In this document: positions 47,657 through 55,434 of the stretch, piece after piece
How the letters are laid out: every line of letters starts with the position of its first letter
How positions within the stretch are numbered: the stretch's first letter is position 1
From: Sphingomonas swuensis
GTDB lineage: Bacteria; Pseudomonadota; Alphaproteobacteria; Sphingomonadales; Sphingomonadaceae
Direction: 5' to 3'
Assembly: GCF_039538045.1 (NCBI RefSeq)
Contig: NZ_BAABBQ010000001.1
Coordinates: forward strand, 2,723,872 to 2,787,871
Length of the DNA: 64,000 nucleotides
Program-made: the position numbers and the translations under genes
The notes under the pieces: model-generated
The model's input: only the letters and a program-made list of their open reading frames with translations
Told to the model about the DNA's origin: nothing
Database searches by the model: none

Positions 47657-47932
47657 ATGACTGAGCATCCAGAAAAAGGCGGCGGCCAGGACAATAAGTT
47701 CGAGGTCACCATTTCCTATGGTGGCATCAACAAGCCGCTCGAGATCAATCGCAACCAACAGGTCCAAGCCGTCTTCGCGCGGGCGATGGAGCTGTTCCAC
47801 CAGCCGGGCGGTGAGCTTGCCTTGTTCAACGGCGCCAACGAGGTGCCGCTGCACCAGAGCGTCGGCGACGCCGGGATCGTCGCCGGCAGTCTACTCCTGC
47901 TGCGCCCGCGCAACGTCGGCGGCGGCCGCTGA
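47657..47932 (+). CDS. ubiquitin-like beta-grasp modifier protein
   Basis: A 91-residue protein. After a flexible N terminus, residues about 14-86 fit a beta-grasp fold: FEVTISYGGINKPLEINRNQ, a helix VQAVFARAMELFHQ, ELALFNGANEVPLHQSV and a closing strand SLLLLRPRNVGGGR. The C-terminal Gly-Gly-Gly followed by one Arg is what a ubiquitin-like precursor would show before removal of the last residue. It is the first of three coupled genes (TGATG overlap with the JAB gene, then E1). It may belong to the bacterial ubiquitin-like family catalogued as DUF2604, which I cannot confirm. Confidence 0.85.
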   Translation: MTEHPEKGGGQDNKFEVTISYGGINKPLEINRNQQVQAVFARAMELFHQPGGELALFNGANEVPLHQSVGDAGIVAGSLLLLRPRNVGGGR

Positions 47933-48372
47933 TGCGCTACCGGCTGCCGCGGGACATCCTCGCCCAGACGTTCGACCTGTTCAGGACGTGCGGGCGGGGG
48001 CGGTGCGAGTGCCAGACACTGTGGGTCGGGCCCTGGTCCGACCCACAGCGGATCACCGAGGTCGTCCATCCGCTCCACAGTGCGTCCCCCGTCGGCTTCG
48101 ACGTGGACAGTGACTGGCTGAGCGAATTCTGGACCCGCTTGGCCAAGGAAGAGCTCGGAATCCGGGTCCAGTGCCACACCCATCCGGGCGCGGCCTACCA
48201 TAGCGCGACCGACGATGCGGTGCCGATCCTGAAGACACCGGGCTTCCTGAGCTTCGTCGTCCCGCGCTTCGCGACCGGCGCGATCGGCTTCGACGGCGCT
48301 TTCCTGGCCCGCGTGGATGACGCGGGCCGGTTCCGGGAAGTCCCCATCACCGACCATCTGGAGCTTGTATGA
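47932..48372 (+). CDS. JAB/JAMM family metalloprotease (deubiquitinase-like)
   Basis: A 146-residue single-domain JAB1/MPN protease. The JAMM zinc site is visible: catalytic Glu in RITEVVHPL (about 43), and CHTHPGAAYHSATDDA with His 82, His 84, Ser 91 and Asp 94 or 95. The spacing between the second His and the Ser is one residue shorter than the usual H-x-H-x7-S-x2-D. In related operons JAB enzymes trim the ubiquitin-like precursor and remove it from targets. It is translationally coupled to the ubiquitin-like gene before it and the E1 gene after it. Confidence 0.9.
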   Translation: MRYRLPRDILAQTFDLFRTCGRGRCECQTLWVGPWSDPQRITEVVHPLHSASPVGFDVDSDWLSEFWTRLAKEELGIRVQCHTHPGAAYHSATDDAVPILKTPGFLSFVVPRFATGAIGFDGAFLARVDDAGRFREVPITDHLELV

Positions 48373-49661
48373 CCAAGATCAACGCCCTCAACCGGACCTT
48401 TCTCCTGATGCGCTCCGACCTGAACGAGGGCGTGTCCGACGAACAGCTGCTCGAAGCGCTCTGCTCAACCCGCGTGCTCCTGGCAGCTGATCAGACGGTT
48501 CTCGCAACCCACTCAGGCCAGTCGGCCTTCATTGCCGCGGCGACGACCATGGCGCGTTCGGCGCACTCGGTTTGGCTTCAAGCGGACGACGTGCCTTTGC
48601 TCGGAGAGCAGCCGCCGCTGCAGGGCGCCACGATGCTCGAGGCTCTGCGTGAGACCGGCCGCGACCTGCTTCCGGACTGGTCGTTTGAGGAAGGCGACCC
48701 CAAAACGGCGGATATCGCGATCCTGTTCGGCGCTCCGCAAGTGACGGTCGAAGCCGGTCTCACGCTTCATGCCAATGCCACCGACTGGGCCTGTGAGGTG
48801 GGGGTGTCCCCGGACGGCGGTTGGCAGGGCGGAGACTGGCCGATGGGCGGCCTTGCCGTAGCGGCCATCGTTGCCGGCGAGGCGTTCAAGACCGCGATGC
48901 GCAAGCTTCGTGAGCATGCGCTCTCGCCGCCGCTGTTCGACGATCTTCATGCGCCGGTCAGCAAGGCCGGAATTGCGCTTGCCCCGCCGGACACGCCCAA
49001 GGTGTCAGACCTTGGCTCGTTCGACCTCGTCAGCGCGGGCGCGATTGGTAATGCCGCGCTCCACGTGCTGATGCGACTTCCAGGCATCTGCGGGATCTGC
49101 CGGGTGATCGACCATGACACGAGCGCGATCACCAACCTCAACCGCAACGCCTTGCTGCGCCGTTCGAGGCTCAACGATCCCAAGGTTGAGGATCTGGCGT
49201 CCTACGCCAACGGGCTTGCGATCGAGCCGGTGCCGCATCGCTATAAGGGCGAAGGCGAGCCGCCCATCGCGCTTGGCGATGTCGTCTTGGTCGGCGTCGA
49301 CCATATCCCGTCCCGCTGGGCGGTGCAGCGCGAAAACCCGTCCTGGCTCGGCATCGGCGGGACCGAGGGCACGTCCGTCCAATGCTCGTGGCACGAACCG
49401 GGACTGGCCTGCGCGCGCTGCGTCCACCCGTCCGACATCGAGCGCAGCGGTGACATCCCGACCACCGCCTTCGTGTCATACTGGGCGGGCCTGCTATTGG
49501 CCGCGGCATTCCTTCGATGCCGTGCTGGGGTGGCCCGGCCGATGAACGAGCAGGCCGCCTTCCTCTCAGCGCTTCGGCCGGAAAGCTGGGCCTATGCCTA
49601 TTCGCCGATCTTGCCGCTGCCCGATTGTCCCGAATGCGGAGGGGCGCGGCGCGCCGCCTGA
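48369..49661 (+). CDS. E1-like (ThiF family) adenylating enzyme
   Basis: A 430-residue protein whose second half is a ThiF/MoeB/E1 adenylation domain: nucleotide loop VSAGAIGNAALHVL (about 221-234), the VIDHDTSAITNLNRNALLRR strand with Asp and Arg (about 246-265), VGVDHIPSRW (about 308-317), and zinc pairs CARC (348-351) and CPEC (420-423). The first 200 residues look like a second, degenerate Rossmann domain (ALCSTRVLLAADQTVLATHS), recalling the inactive half of eukaryotic E1. Candidate catalytic cysteines include Cys 339. It should adenylate the GGG end of the modifier encoded two genes upstream. Confidence 0.88.
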   Translation: MTKINALNRTFLLMRSDLNEGVSDEQLLEALCSTRVLLAADQTVLATHSGQSAFIAAATTMARSAHSVWLQADDVPLLGEQPPLQGATMLEALRETGRDLLPDWSFEEGDPKTADIAILFGAPQVTVEAGLTLHANATDWACEVGVSPDGGWQGGDWPMGGLAVAAIVAGEAFKTAMRKLREHALSPPLFDDLHAPVSKAGIALAPPDTPKVSDLGSFDLVSAGAIGNAALHVLMRLPGICGICRVIDHDTSAITNLNRNALLRRSRLNDPKVEDLASYANGLAIEPVPHRYKGEGEPPIALGDVVLVGVDHIPSRWAVQRENPSWLGIGGTEGTSVQCSWHEPGLACARCVHPSDIERSGDIPTTAFVSYWAGLLLAAAFLRCRAGVARPMNEQAAFLSALRPESWAYAYSPILPLPDCPECGGARRAA

Positions 49662-49697
49662 TCGCCCAACCGTTGTACCTGAAGAGGAAAGCTTCCG

Positions 49698-51242
49698 ATG
49701 GACCTGATTGTCGTTGCAACCCTGGCGCTCGCGCTCATCGCCGTCGTGCTATGCGTCCTCATCCTCCTCAAAGTCGGCCGGCCCACCGCTTTGCCCGAGG
49801 AATTGAAGACAAGGATTGCGGTGCTCGAGCAGCTCGTAACCGGGCTTCCCGGCACCGTACGAGAGGAAGCGCGGGCCGGCCGCGAGGAACTGCGCGGCGC
49901 GGTCGGAGCGCAGACCGAAACCCTCGAAACGCGGTTCGTCGCGTTCGAGACGAGGCTCGGTGAATTCGGCAAGGCGCAGACCGAGCAGCTGACCGCGATG
50001 CGCTCCGAAGCATCGGACGGCCGGTCCAAGCTTGAAGACGCCGTGCAACGCAACGCCGACGGCTTTGCCAAGACCCAATCGGAGCGGCTCGCAGAAACGA
50101 TCGACGCGGTCCGCAGCCTCTCCGATCGGCTGCTGGCGTCGCAACGGGAAGGCCGGGACGAGCAGCGTTTGGCGCTCGAAGCCGTAGCCGGTAGGGTCGG
50201 CCAGCTCATCGATAGCAACGAGAAAAGGCAGGAAGCGCTTCGGGAGACCGTCGCAGGCGGACTGGAAACCCTACGTAACGACAATGCCGATAAGCTCGAG
50301 AAGATGCGGGCGACTGTCGAGGAGAAGCTCCAGGGGACACTTGAAAAGCGGCTCGGCGAATCCTTCCAACTCGTCAGCGACCGCCTCGAGCAAGTCCACA
50401 AGGGTCTCGGCGAAATGCAGAACCTCGCAACCGGTGTTGGGGATCTCAAGCGCGTGCTCAGCAATGTTAAGTCGCGCGGTGGATGGGGCGAGGTTCAGCT
50501 TGGGATGCTGCTCGAAGACATGCTCACCAAGGATCAATTTGCGACCAACGTTCGGATACGGCCTGATTCCGGAGAGGTGGTCGAATATGCTGTTAGGCTT
50601 CCTGGCCGAGGCGAGGATGACAAACCCTTATGGCTGCCGATCGATGCCAAGTTCCCGCACGAGGATTATGATCGGCTACTGCAGGCTCAAGATGGCGCGG
50701 TCGCGGAGGAGGTGGAGAAGGCGGCATTGGCGCTCGAGCGAGCCATCAGGCTTCAGGCAAAGACCATCTGCGAGAAATACGTACATCCGCCTTATTCAAC
50801 GGACTTCGCTATTATGTACCTTCCGACGGAAGGTCTGTTTGCTGAGGTAATTCGTCGGCCTGGTCTCGCCAACGAGCTTCAAACGAAGCATCGCGTCATG
50901 GTACAGGGGCCGACCACGCTCGCGGCTCTGTTGACCAGCCTCCAGATGGGATTCCGCACTCTCGCCATTGAGAAGCGATCGAGCGAGGTCTGGCAGGTTC
51001 TGGGTGCGGCTAAAGCCGAGTTTATGAAATATGGCCAGGTTTGGGAAAAGCTCGGTCGACAGCTCGACACTGCGAAGCGAACGGTTGATGAAGCAGGCCG
51101 TCGGACACGTGCAGTGACCAAGCGCCTCCGTGATGTTGAAACCCTGGACGGCACCGACGCGCCAGACTTGCTCGAGCTCGTCTCTCCAAACCCCGAGGCC
51201 GATGACCTTAATGAGGACGATCTCCAACACGCGGCCGAGTAA
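49698..51242 (+). CDS. rmuC: RmuC family DNA recombination protein
   Basis: A 514-residue protein with an N-terminal membrane helix (LIVVATLALALIAVVLCVLI), a long coiled coil (about 35-230) and the RmuC domain with SRGGWGEVQLGMLLEDML, LPIDAKFPHEDYDRLL, the PD-(D/E)XK-like core, and YLPTEGLFAEV. RmuC limits inversions and is thought to be a nuclease; in islands it is often carried with defence genes. It lies 36 bases after the E1 gene, probably in the same operon. From about 50440 on its codon use is less GC-biased than in its first half, which hints at a mosaic origin. Confidence 0.92.
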   Translation: MDLIVVATLALALIAVVLCVLILLKVGRPTALPEELKTRIAVLEQLVTGLPGTVREEARAGREELRGAVGAQTETLETRFVAFETRLGEFGKAQTEQLTAMRSEASDGRSKLEDAVQRNADGFAKTQSERLAETIDAVRSLSDRLLASQREGRDEQRLALEAVAGRVGQLIDSNEKRQEALRETVAGGLETLRNDNADKLEKMRATVEEKLQGTLEKRLGESFQLVSDRLEQVHKGLGEMQNLATGVGDLKRVLSNVKSRGGWGEVQLGMLLEDMLTKDQFATNVRIRPDSGEVVEYAVRLPGRGEDDKPLWLPIDAKFPHEDYDRLLQAQDGAVAEEVEKAALALERAIRLQAKTICEKYVHPPYSTDFAIMYLPTEGLFAEVIRRPGLANELQTKHRVMVQGPTTLAALLTSLQMGFRTLAIEKRSSEVWQVLGAAKAEFMKYGQVWEKLGRQLDTAKRTVDEAGRRTRAVTKRLRDVETLDGTDAPDLLELVSPNPEADDLNEDDLQHAAE

Positions 51243-51299
51243 GCGGAGCTCGTAAACTCCGGGGAACGAGAATGGGTAGCATTCTTATCGCCCCATTGC

Positions 51300-51605
51300 T
51301 CAGCTGGTGGAAGAGGTTGGTTCAGGCGCACTCACCGGCGCGGACAGCCCGTGAAGCCGCTCCATCTCTCGATCGAACCGCTCCCACAGGAGTGCGCCTT
51401 CGTCACCAAGCAGTTGGCTATCGCGCTCGAAGCGATTCTCCTCATGCACGGCGTCGAGCGGATCACGCCACGGGAAGTCTGTAGCTGCTTCGAGCCTGGT
51501 CAAGGTCGCCTCCAAGCGCGATCGGATTGTGGAACGCCGCGAATCTGACAACTTGTTGCGTTCGTCGCCGCCTTCCGCGAACAAGTCTGCCTGGGTGTTT
51601 CTCAT
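51300..51605 (-). CDS. hypothetical island protein, 101 residues
   Basis: From ATG 51605, a soluble charged helical protein (LEATLTRLEAATDFPWRDPL; GALLWERFDREMERLHGL). I do not recognise the family. It is divergent from the restriction-modification gene with 63 bases between the starts and convergent with rmuC, and could be a small regulator or an accessory protein. Confidence 0.6.
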   Translation of the reverse strand: MRNTQADLFAEGGDERNKLSDSRRSTIRSRLEATLTRLEAATDFPWRDPLDAVHEENRFERDSQLLGDEGALLWERFDREMERLHGLSAPVSAPEPTSSTS

Positions 51606-51668
51606 ACTGGCAGCCTATGCTCCCGCGCCTGCGGCAGCAACGGGGGAGCCACCAAGCGAGGGGGAAAA

Positions 51669-54665
51669 GTGGCAAACGGTTGGCGTGGTGATCGGCTGCC
51701 TGAAATCGTCCGCTCGATGGCTTCACGCCCGCGGCACGAAGCGCTGCGAGGGCTGGTGACCGAACTGCTGCGCGAAGGTTTCGGAGCGGCTTTCAGCGAG
51801 CTCGAGCACGAACGCTACCTCGTCGACAATAGCGGCCGCATAGACGTGGCTTGGGGCGCTACCGTTATCGAGCTCAAGAGCGACCTTCGACGAGAAGAGC
51901 GCGACGTTGTCGCGAGAATGCCTGATTATCTGGCGGACGCAAGCCGACGAAGCGCACCTGGCCGCACGACCGTTGGCGTCGCGACGGACGGAGCAACGCT
52001 CCTTGCTTATACGCTCGATCACGACATGCTTACGCCAATCGGCCGCTACGAAGTGGAGGTCGATCATCCAGAACGGCTGCTGAGCTGGCTCGAGCCGCTG
52101 CTTGCGCCTGTTCCCGAGGTTATGCCGACGCCAATCGCCGTTGCGCTTACGTTCGGCCGACACAGCCTCGCCTTCGGACGCGCGCATGCGGAACTGCGGC
52201 GGTTATGGACGGAGGTCGGCGATCATCCCGAAGTGCGCCTGAAGCGCGACTTGTGGGAAGGATTGCTGCGCCAGGTCTATGGCGACGATGTTGGCAGCGA
52301 TACCCTGTTCCTCCAGCACACCTATTTGACAATCCTCGTGAAGGCGATCGCGGCGCGGGTGCTCGATCTCGCGGTGGATGATCCCGGTGAGATGTTGTCC
52401 GGCAGGCTGCTGGCCAATGCAGGCATTGTCGGGGCCGTCGAGGCTGATTTCTTCGACTGGCCTCTGCTCGCCGAGGGCGGTGCCGACCTGGTGCGCTCCC
52501 TGGCAGCGGAGACGGTGCGCTTCCGGCTGCGCGACGTCGAGGTGGACGTACTCAAGAGCCTGTACGAAAGTCTAATCGACCCGGAGGAGCGCCACGATTT
52601 AGGCGAATATTACACCCCCGATTGGCTGGCGGCTCGTGTGGTTGCTGCTGCAATCCCGCGCCCGCTTGAGCAGCGCGTCCTCGATCCTTCTTGCGGCTCG
52701 GGGACCTTCCTGTTCCACGCCCTCCGCCGCCTGATAGCAGCAGGTAGGGAGGCGCAGCTGGCGCCGGCCGAGATTGTTGCGGCTTGCGCTGAAAGCGTGT
52801 TCGGGATCGACGTGCACCCCGTTGCCGTCTCCCTAGCGCGCGTCACCTGGCTGCTCGCGCTGGGCGATGTGGTGCAGGATCGCCCGCCAGCACTCAGCGT
52901 GCCGGTGTACATGGGCGATTCGATGCAGTGGAGCCTACGCCCGCTCGGCGCATCGGCCGAAGTTCTGGTGGACGTGCCTCCGAACGATCCCCCGCTTCGC
53001 ATCCCCGCCGGTCTGGCGAGCGACCAGACTCTGTTTGAGCGCGCGCTGGACGAACTCAACCGTGGGCTTGACACGCTTGCCGAACCCGAAACGATTTGTG
53101 ACGCTATTGCCCGCGCAGGCGCCACTGACGAGGACGCGGCGTTACTCGGCCGCACCTTCGCGCAGCTCAAGCAGCTCTATCTCGACGGCCGCAACCACAT
53201 CTGGACTTTCGTCCTTCGCAATTTGCTGCGCCCCGTCTGGCTGTCGCATCCCGACCACCGTGCGGACGTGCTAATCGGTAATCCGCCGTGGATCGTCTAC
53301 CGCCATCTCAGCCCAGAGATGAAGGAGCGACTGCGCGAAGGGCTACAGAGCTACGGTCTTTGGATCGGTGGCAGTCTCGCCACTCAACAGGACATGTGTG
53401 CCCTATTCTGGGCGCGTGGGGCCGAGCGTTATTTGCGCGAAGGCGGCACGGTGGCGCTGGTCCTGCCGTATGCAGCGCTCAATGCTCCCGTCTTCGCCGC
53501 GATGCGCGACGGCAGCATGCAACGTGTGAAGGTCGCGATCACCGGCGGGTGGGGGCTGGAGCGCGTGTGGCCGATCTTCGGCGCGCAATCGGGCAGCAGC
53601 ACCACGAGCACCTGCGTGCTGTTCGGCGAACGCGATCGGGAGGGAGGTCCGCCCGAGCGGCTCGACCGTTGGGTTGGTGTCCTGCCCCGGCGCGACGCCA
53701 GCGAGGCCGAGGCGGCGGAAGTGCTCGAACATGCGAACGCTCGTTGGCCGCGTCCTCGTACGCTTTTGGCCGCCTCACCTTACCGCCGACGCTTTCGTAA
53801 TGGCGCAAGCCTGTTCCCGAGACGTTTCGTCCTAGTTGAGCATGTTGCAGCTGGACGTATTTTGAGCCGCCGCGACGCGCCGCAGCTCCGAGGGCGAGTT
53901 ACCAACTTAGATAAGCGGCCGTGGACAGGCGTCGAGCCTCCCGAAGGGCCGGTCGAAAGGGTGTTCGTCCGCCGGATTAGTTTGGGCGAATCCGTCGCGC
54001 CATACCGCATGCTCGACCTCGTGACCGGCGTTGTTCCAATGGAGGATGGTATCATCCTGACTTCGGCAGGCGCCGATGCGCACGGGCATCGCGGACTCGC
54101 GGCTTGGCTGCGTGACGCTGAGACGAAGTGGAACGAGCACAGCAACAAGGCCGCCGACGGCTCTCCGCGTGTATCGCTAACCCACTCTCTCAACCACCTA
54201 CAGAAACTAACAGCCCAGGCGGAGCGATCGCCGATCCGCATTCTCTACACGAAGGCCGGAACGCGGCTCAGCGCCTGTTGGCTTGAGGACGACGATGTCA
54301 TCGTCGATCACAAGGCTTACTGGTCGGCAGCGAACTCGCTGGAGGAAGCCGCCTATGTTGCGGCCGTTCTGAACACGAGCATCGTGCTCGATCGGGTCAG
54401 GGATCTCCAGCCTGTCGGTCAGCGCGATCCGCGTGACTTCGATAATCTGGTGTGGACGCTGCCGATCCCCGAATTCGATGCTAACGATTCGGTACACGCT
54501 GATCTCGCTGCGGCGGCGCTTCATGCCGCCGAGGTGGCCGCAGGGGTCGAGCTGCCCGAGAACGCGCATTTCACTACCAAGCGGCGCATGATCCGGCAGG
54601 CGCTGGAGGATGACGGCGCGGCGGAGATGATCGAGCGCCTTGTTGACGCACTGCTTCCTCTTTGA
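51669..54665 (+). CDS. single-chain restriction-modification enzyme (type IIG-like N6-adenine methylase with nuclease domain)
   Basis: A 998-residue protein with GTG start after GAGGGG. Near residues 55-70 there is a PD-(D/E)XK nuclease motif (GRIDVAWGATVIELKSD). The methylase domain begins with a helical region and has motif I VLDPSCGSGTFLFHAL (about 337-352), GIDVHPVAVSLARVTW and motif IV VLIGNPPWIVY (about 534-544), of the gamma N6-adenine type. The C-terminal 400 residues would hold target recognition. No separate specificity or restriction gene is near, so it probably both cuts and methylates, as type IIG enzymes do. A BREX/DISARM-type methylase is the alternative. Confidence 0.85.
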   Translation: MANGWRGDRLPEIVRSMASRPRHEALRGLVTELLREGFGAAFSELEHERYLVDNSGRIDVAWGATVIELKSDLRREERDVVARMPDYLADASRRSAPGRTTVGVATDGATLLAYTLDHDMLTPIGRYEVEVDHPERLLSWLEPLLAPVPEVMPTPIAVALTFGRHSLAFGRAHAELRRLWTEVGDHPEVRLKRDLWEGLLRQVYGDDVGSDTLFLQHTYLTILVKAIAARVLDLAVDDPGEMLSGRLLANAGIVGAVEADFFDWPLLAEGGADLVRSLAAETVRFRLRDVEVDVLKSLYESLIDPEERHDLGEYYTPDWLAARVVAAAIPRPLEQRVLDPSCGSGTFLFHALRRLIAAGREAQLAPAEIVAACAESVFGIDVHPVAVSLARVTWLLALGDVVQDRPPALSVPVYMGDSMQWSLRPLGASAEVLVDVPPNDPPLRIPAGLASDQTLFERALDELNRGLDTLAEPETICDAIARAGATDEDAALLGRTFAQLKQLYLDGRNHIWTFVLRNLLRPVWLSHPDHRADVLIGNPPWIVYRHLSPEMKERLREGLQSYGLWIGGSLATQQDMCALFWARGAERYLREGGTVALVLPYAALNAPVFAAMRDGSMQRVKVAITGGWGLERVWPIFGAQSGSSTTSTCVLFGERDREGGPPERLDRWVGVLPRRDASEAEAAEVLEHANARWPRPRTLLAASPYRRRFRNGASLFPRRFVLVEHVAAGRILSRRDAPQLRGRVTNLDKRPWTGVEPPEGPVERVFVRRISLGESVAPYRMLDLVTGVVPMEDGIILTSAGADAHGHRGLAAWLRDAETKWNEHSNKAADGSPRVSLTHSLNHLQKLTAQAERSPIRILYTKAGTRLSACWLEDDDVIVDHKAYWSAANSLEEAAYVAAVLNTSIVLDRVRDLQPVGQRDPRDFDNLVWTLPIPEFDANDSVHADLAAAALHAAEVAAGVELPENAHFTTKRRMIRQALEDDGAAEMIERLVDALLPL

Positions 54666-54810
54666 GGTTCATCGTCAAAGAGCTGCTTTCAACTCACTCG
54701 GCCGGTCGCAGGCATTCGGCCGTAGACTGCGGCTTACTCGCAGTGACAGGCGCAGCGGCGCGTGGTATAAATCCTCGGATTGATTAGCATTTGCCCCTAG
54801 GTTTTGTACC

Positions 54811-55434
54811 ATGTCTCCCAACATATCGGAAACGCATCGAGATCGAATCCTTGCACTGCTCGGACGGCAGAATGTCGCTCGGCTCTCAGAGATTCTGGCT
54901 ACCGGCGCTACAGCAACGGCCGTCTCGCGTCTCGAGCGCGACGGCTCAATCGTCCGTCTTAGCCGCGGACTGTACCAGCTCGCTGATAGCCCTCTTAGCG
55001 TGCACCAACCGCTTGTTGAAGTAGCCAAGCTGGTACCGAAGGGCGTGATCTGCCTCGTCTCCGCCCTCGCCTACCACGAGCTGACGGACCACATTCCGCG
55101 GCGCGTCTGGGTTGCCATCGGTCCGAAGGACTGGCGCCCTCACATCAGCTATCCCCCTATCCGCTTCGTTCGCTTCTCTCCGGAAGCGCTCCGCCATCAC
55201 GTCGATACGCACTCCGCCGAAGGAGCAGAAATCCGTATCACCAACCCGGCGCGAACGGTCGTCGACCTGTTCAAGTATCGGACGAAGGTGGGCCCGAACA
55301 TCGCGATCGAGGGCCTCAGGGAAGTGCTGCGGACCCGGAAAGCCACCCCCGCTGAAATCCACAACATCGCTGCTGAGATGAAGCAGTGGAAAGTCATCCA
55401 GCCCTATCTCGAGGCACTTACAATCAATGGCTAA
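54811..55434 (+). CDS. AbiEi-type antitoxin
   Basis: A 207-residue antitoxin of a type IV toxin-antitoxin pair. It has an N-terminal winged helix (LGRQNVARLSEILATGATAT; LSRGLYQLADSPLS) and the AbiEi C-terminal domain with SALAYHELTDHIPRRVWVAI and NPARTVVDLFKYRTKVG. AbiEi represses its own promoter and offsets the toxin. The next gene starts eight bases before its stop. The 145-base upstream gap contains no operator I can identify with confidence. Confidence 0.93.
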   Translation: MSPNISETHRDRILALLGRQNVARLSEILATGATATAVSRLERDGSIVRLSRGLYQLADSPLSVHQPLVEVAKLVPKGVICLVSALAYHELTDHIPRRVWVAIGPKDWRPHISYPPIRFVRFSPEALRHHVDTHSAEGAEIRITNPARTVVDLFKYRTKVGPNIAIEGLREVLRTRKATPAEIHNIAAEMKQWKVIQPYLEALTING

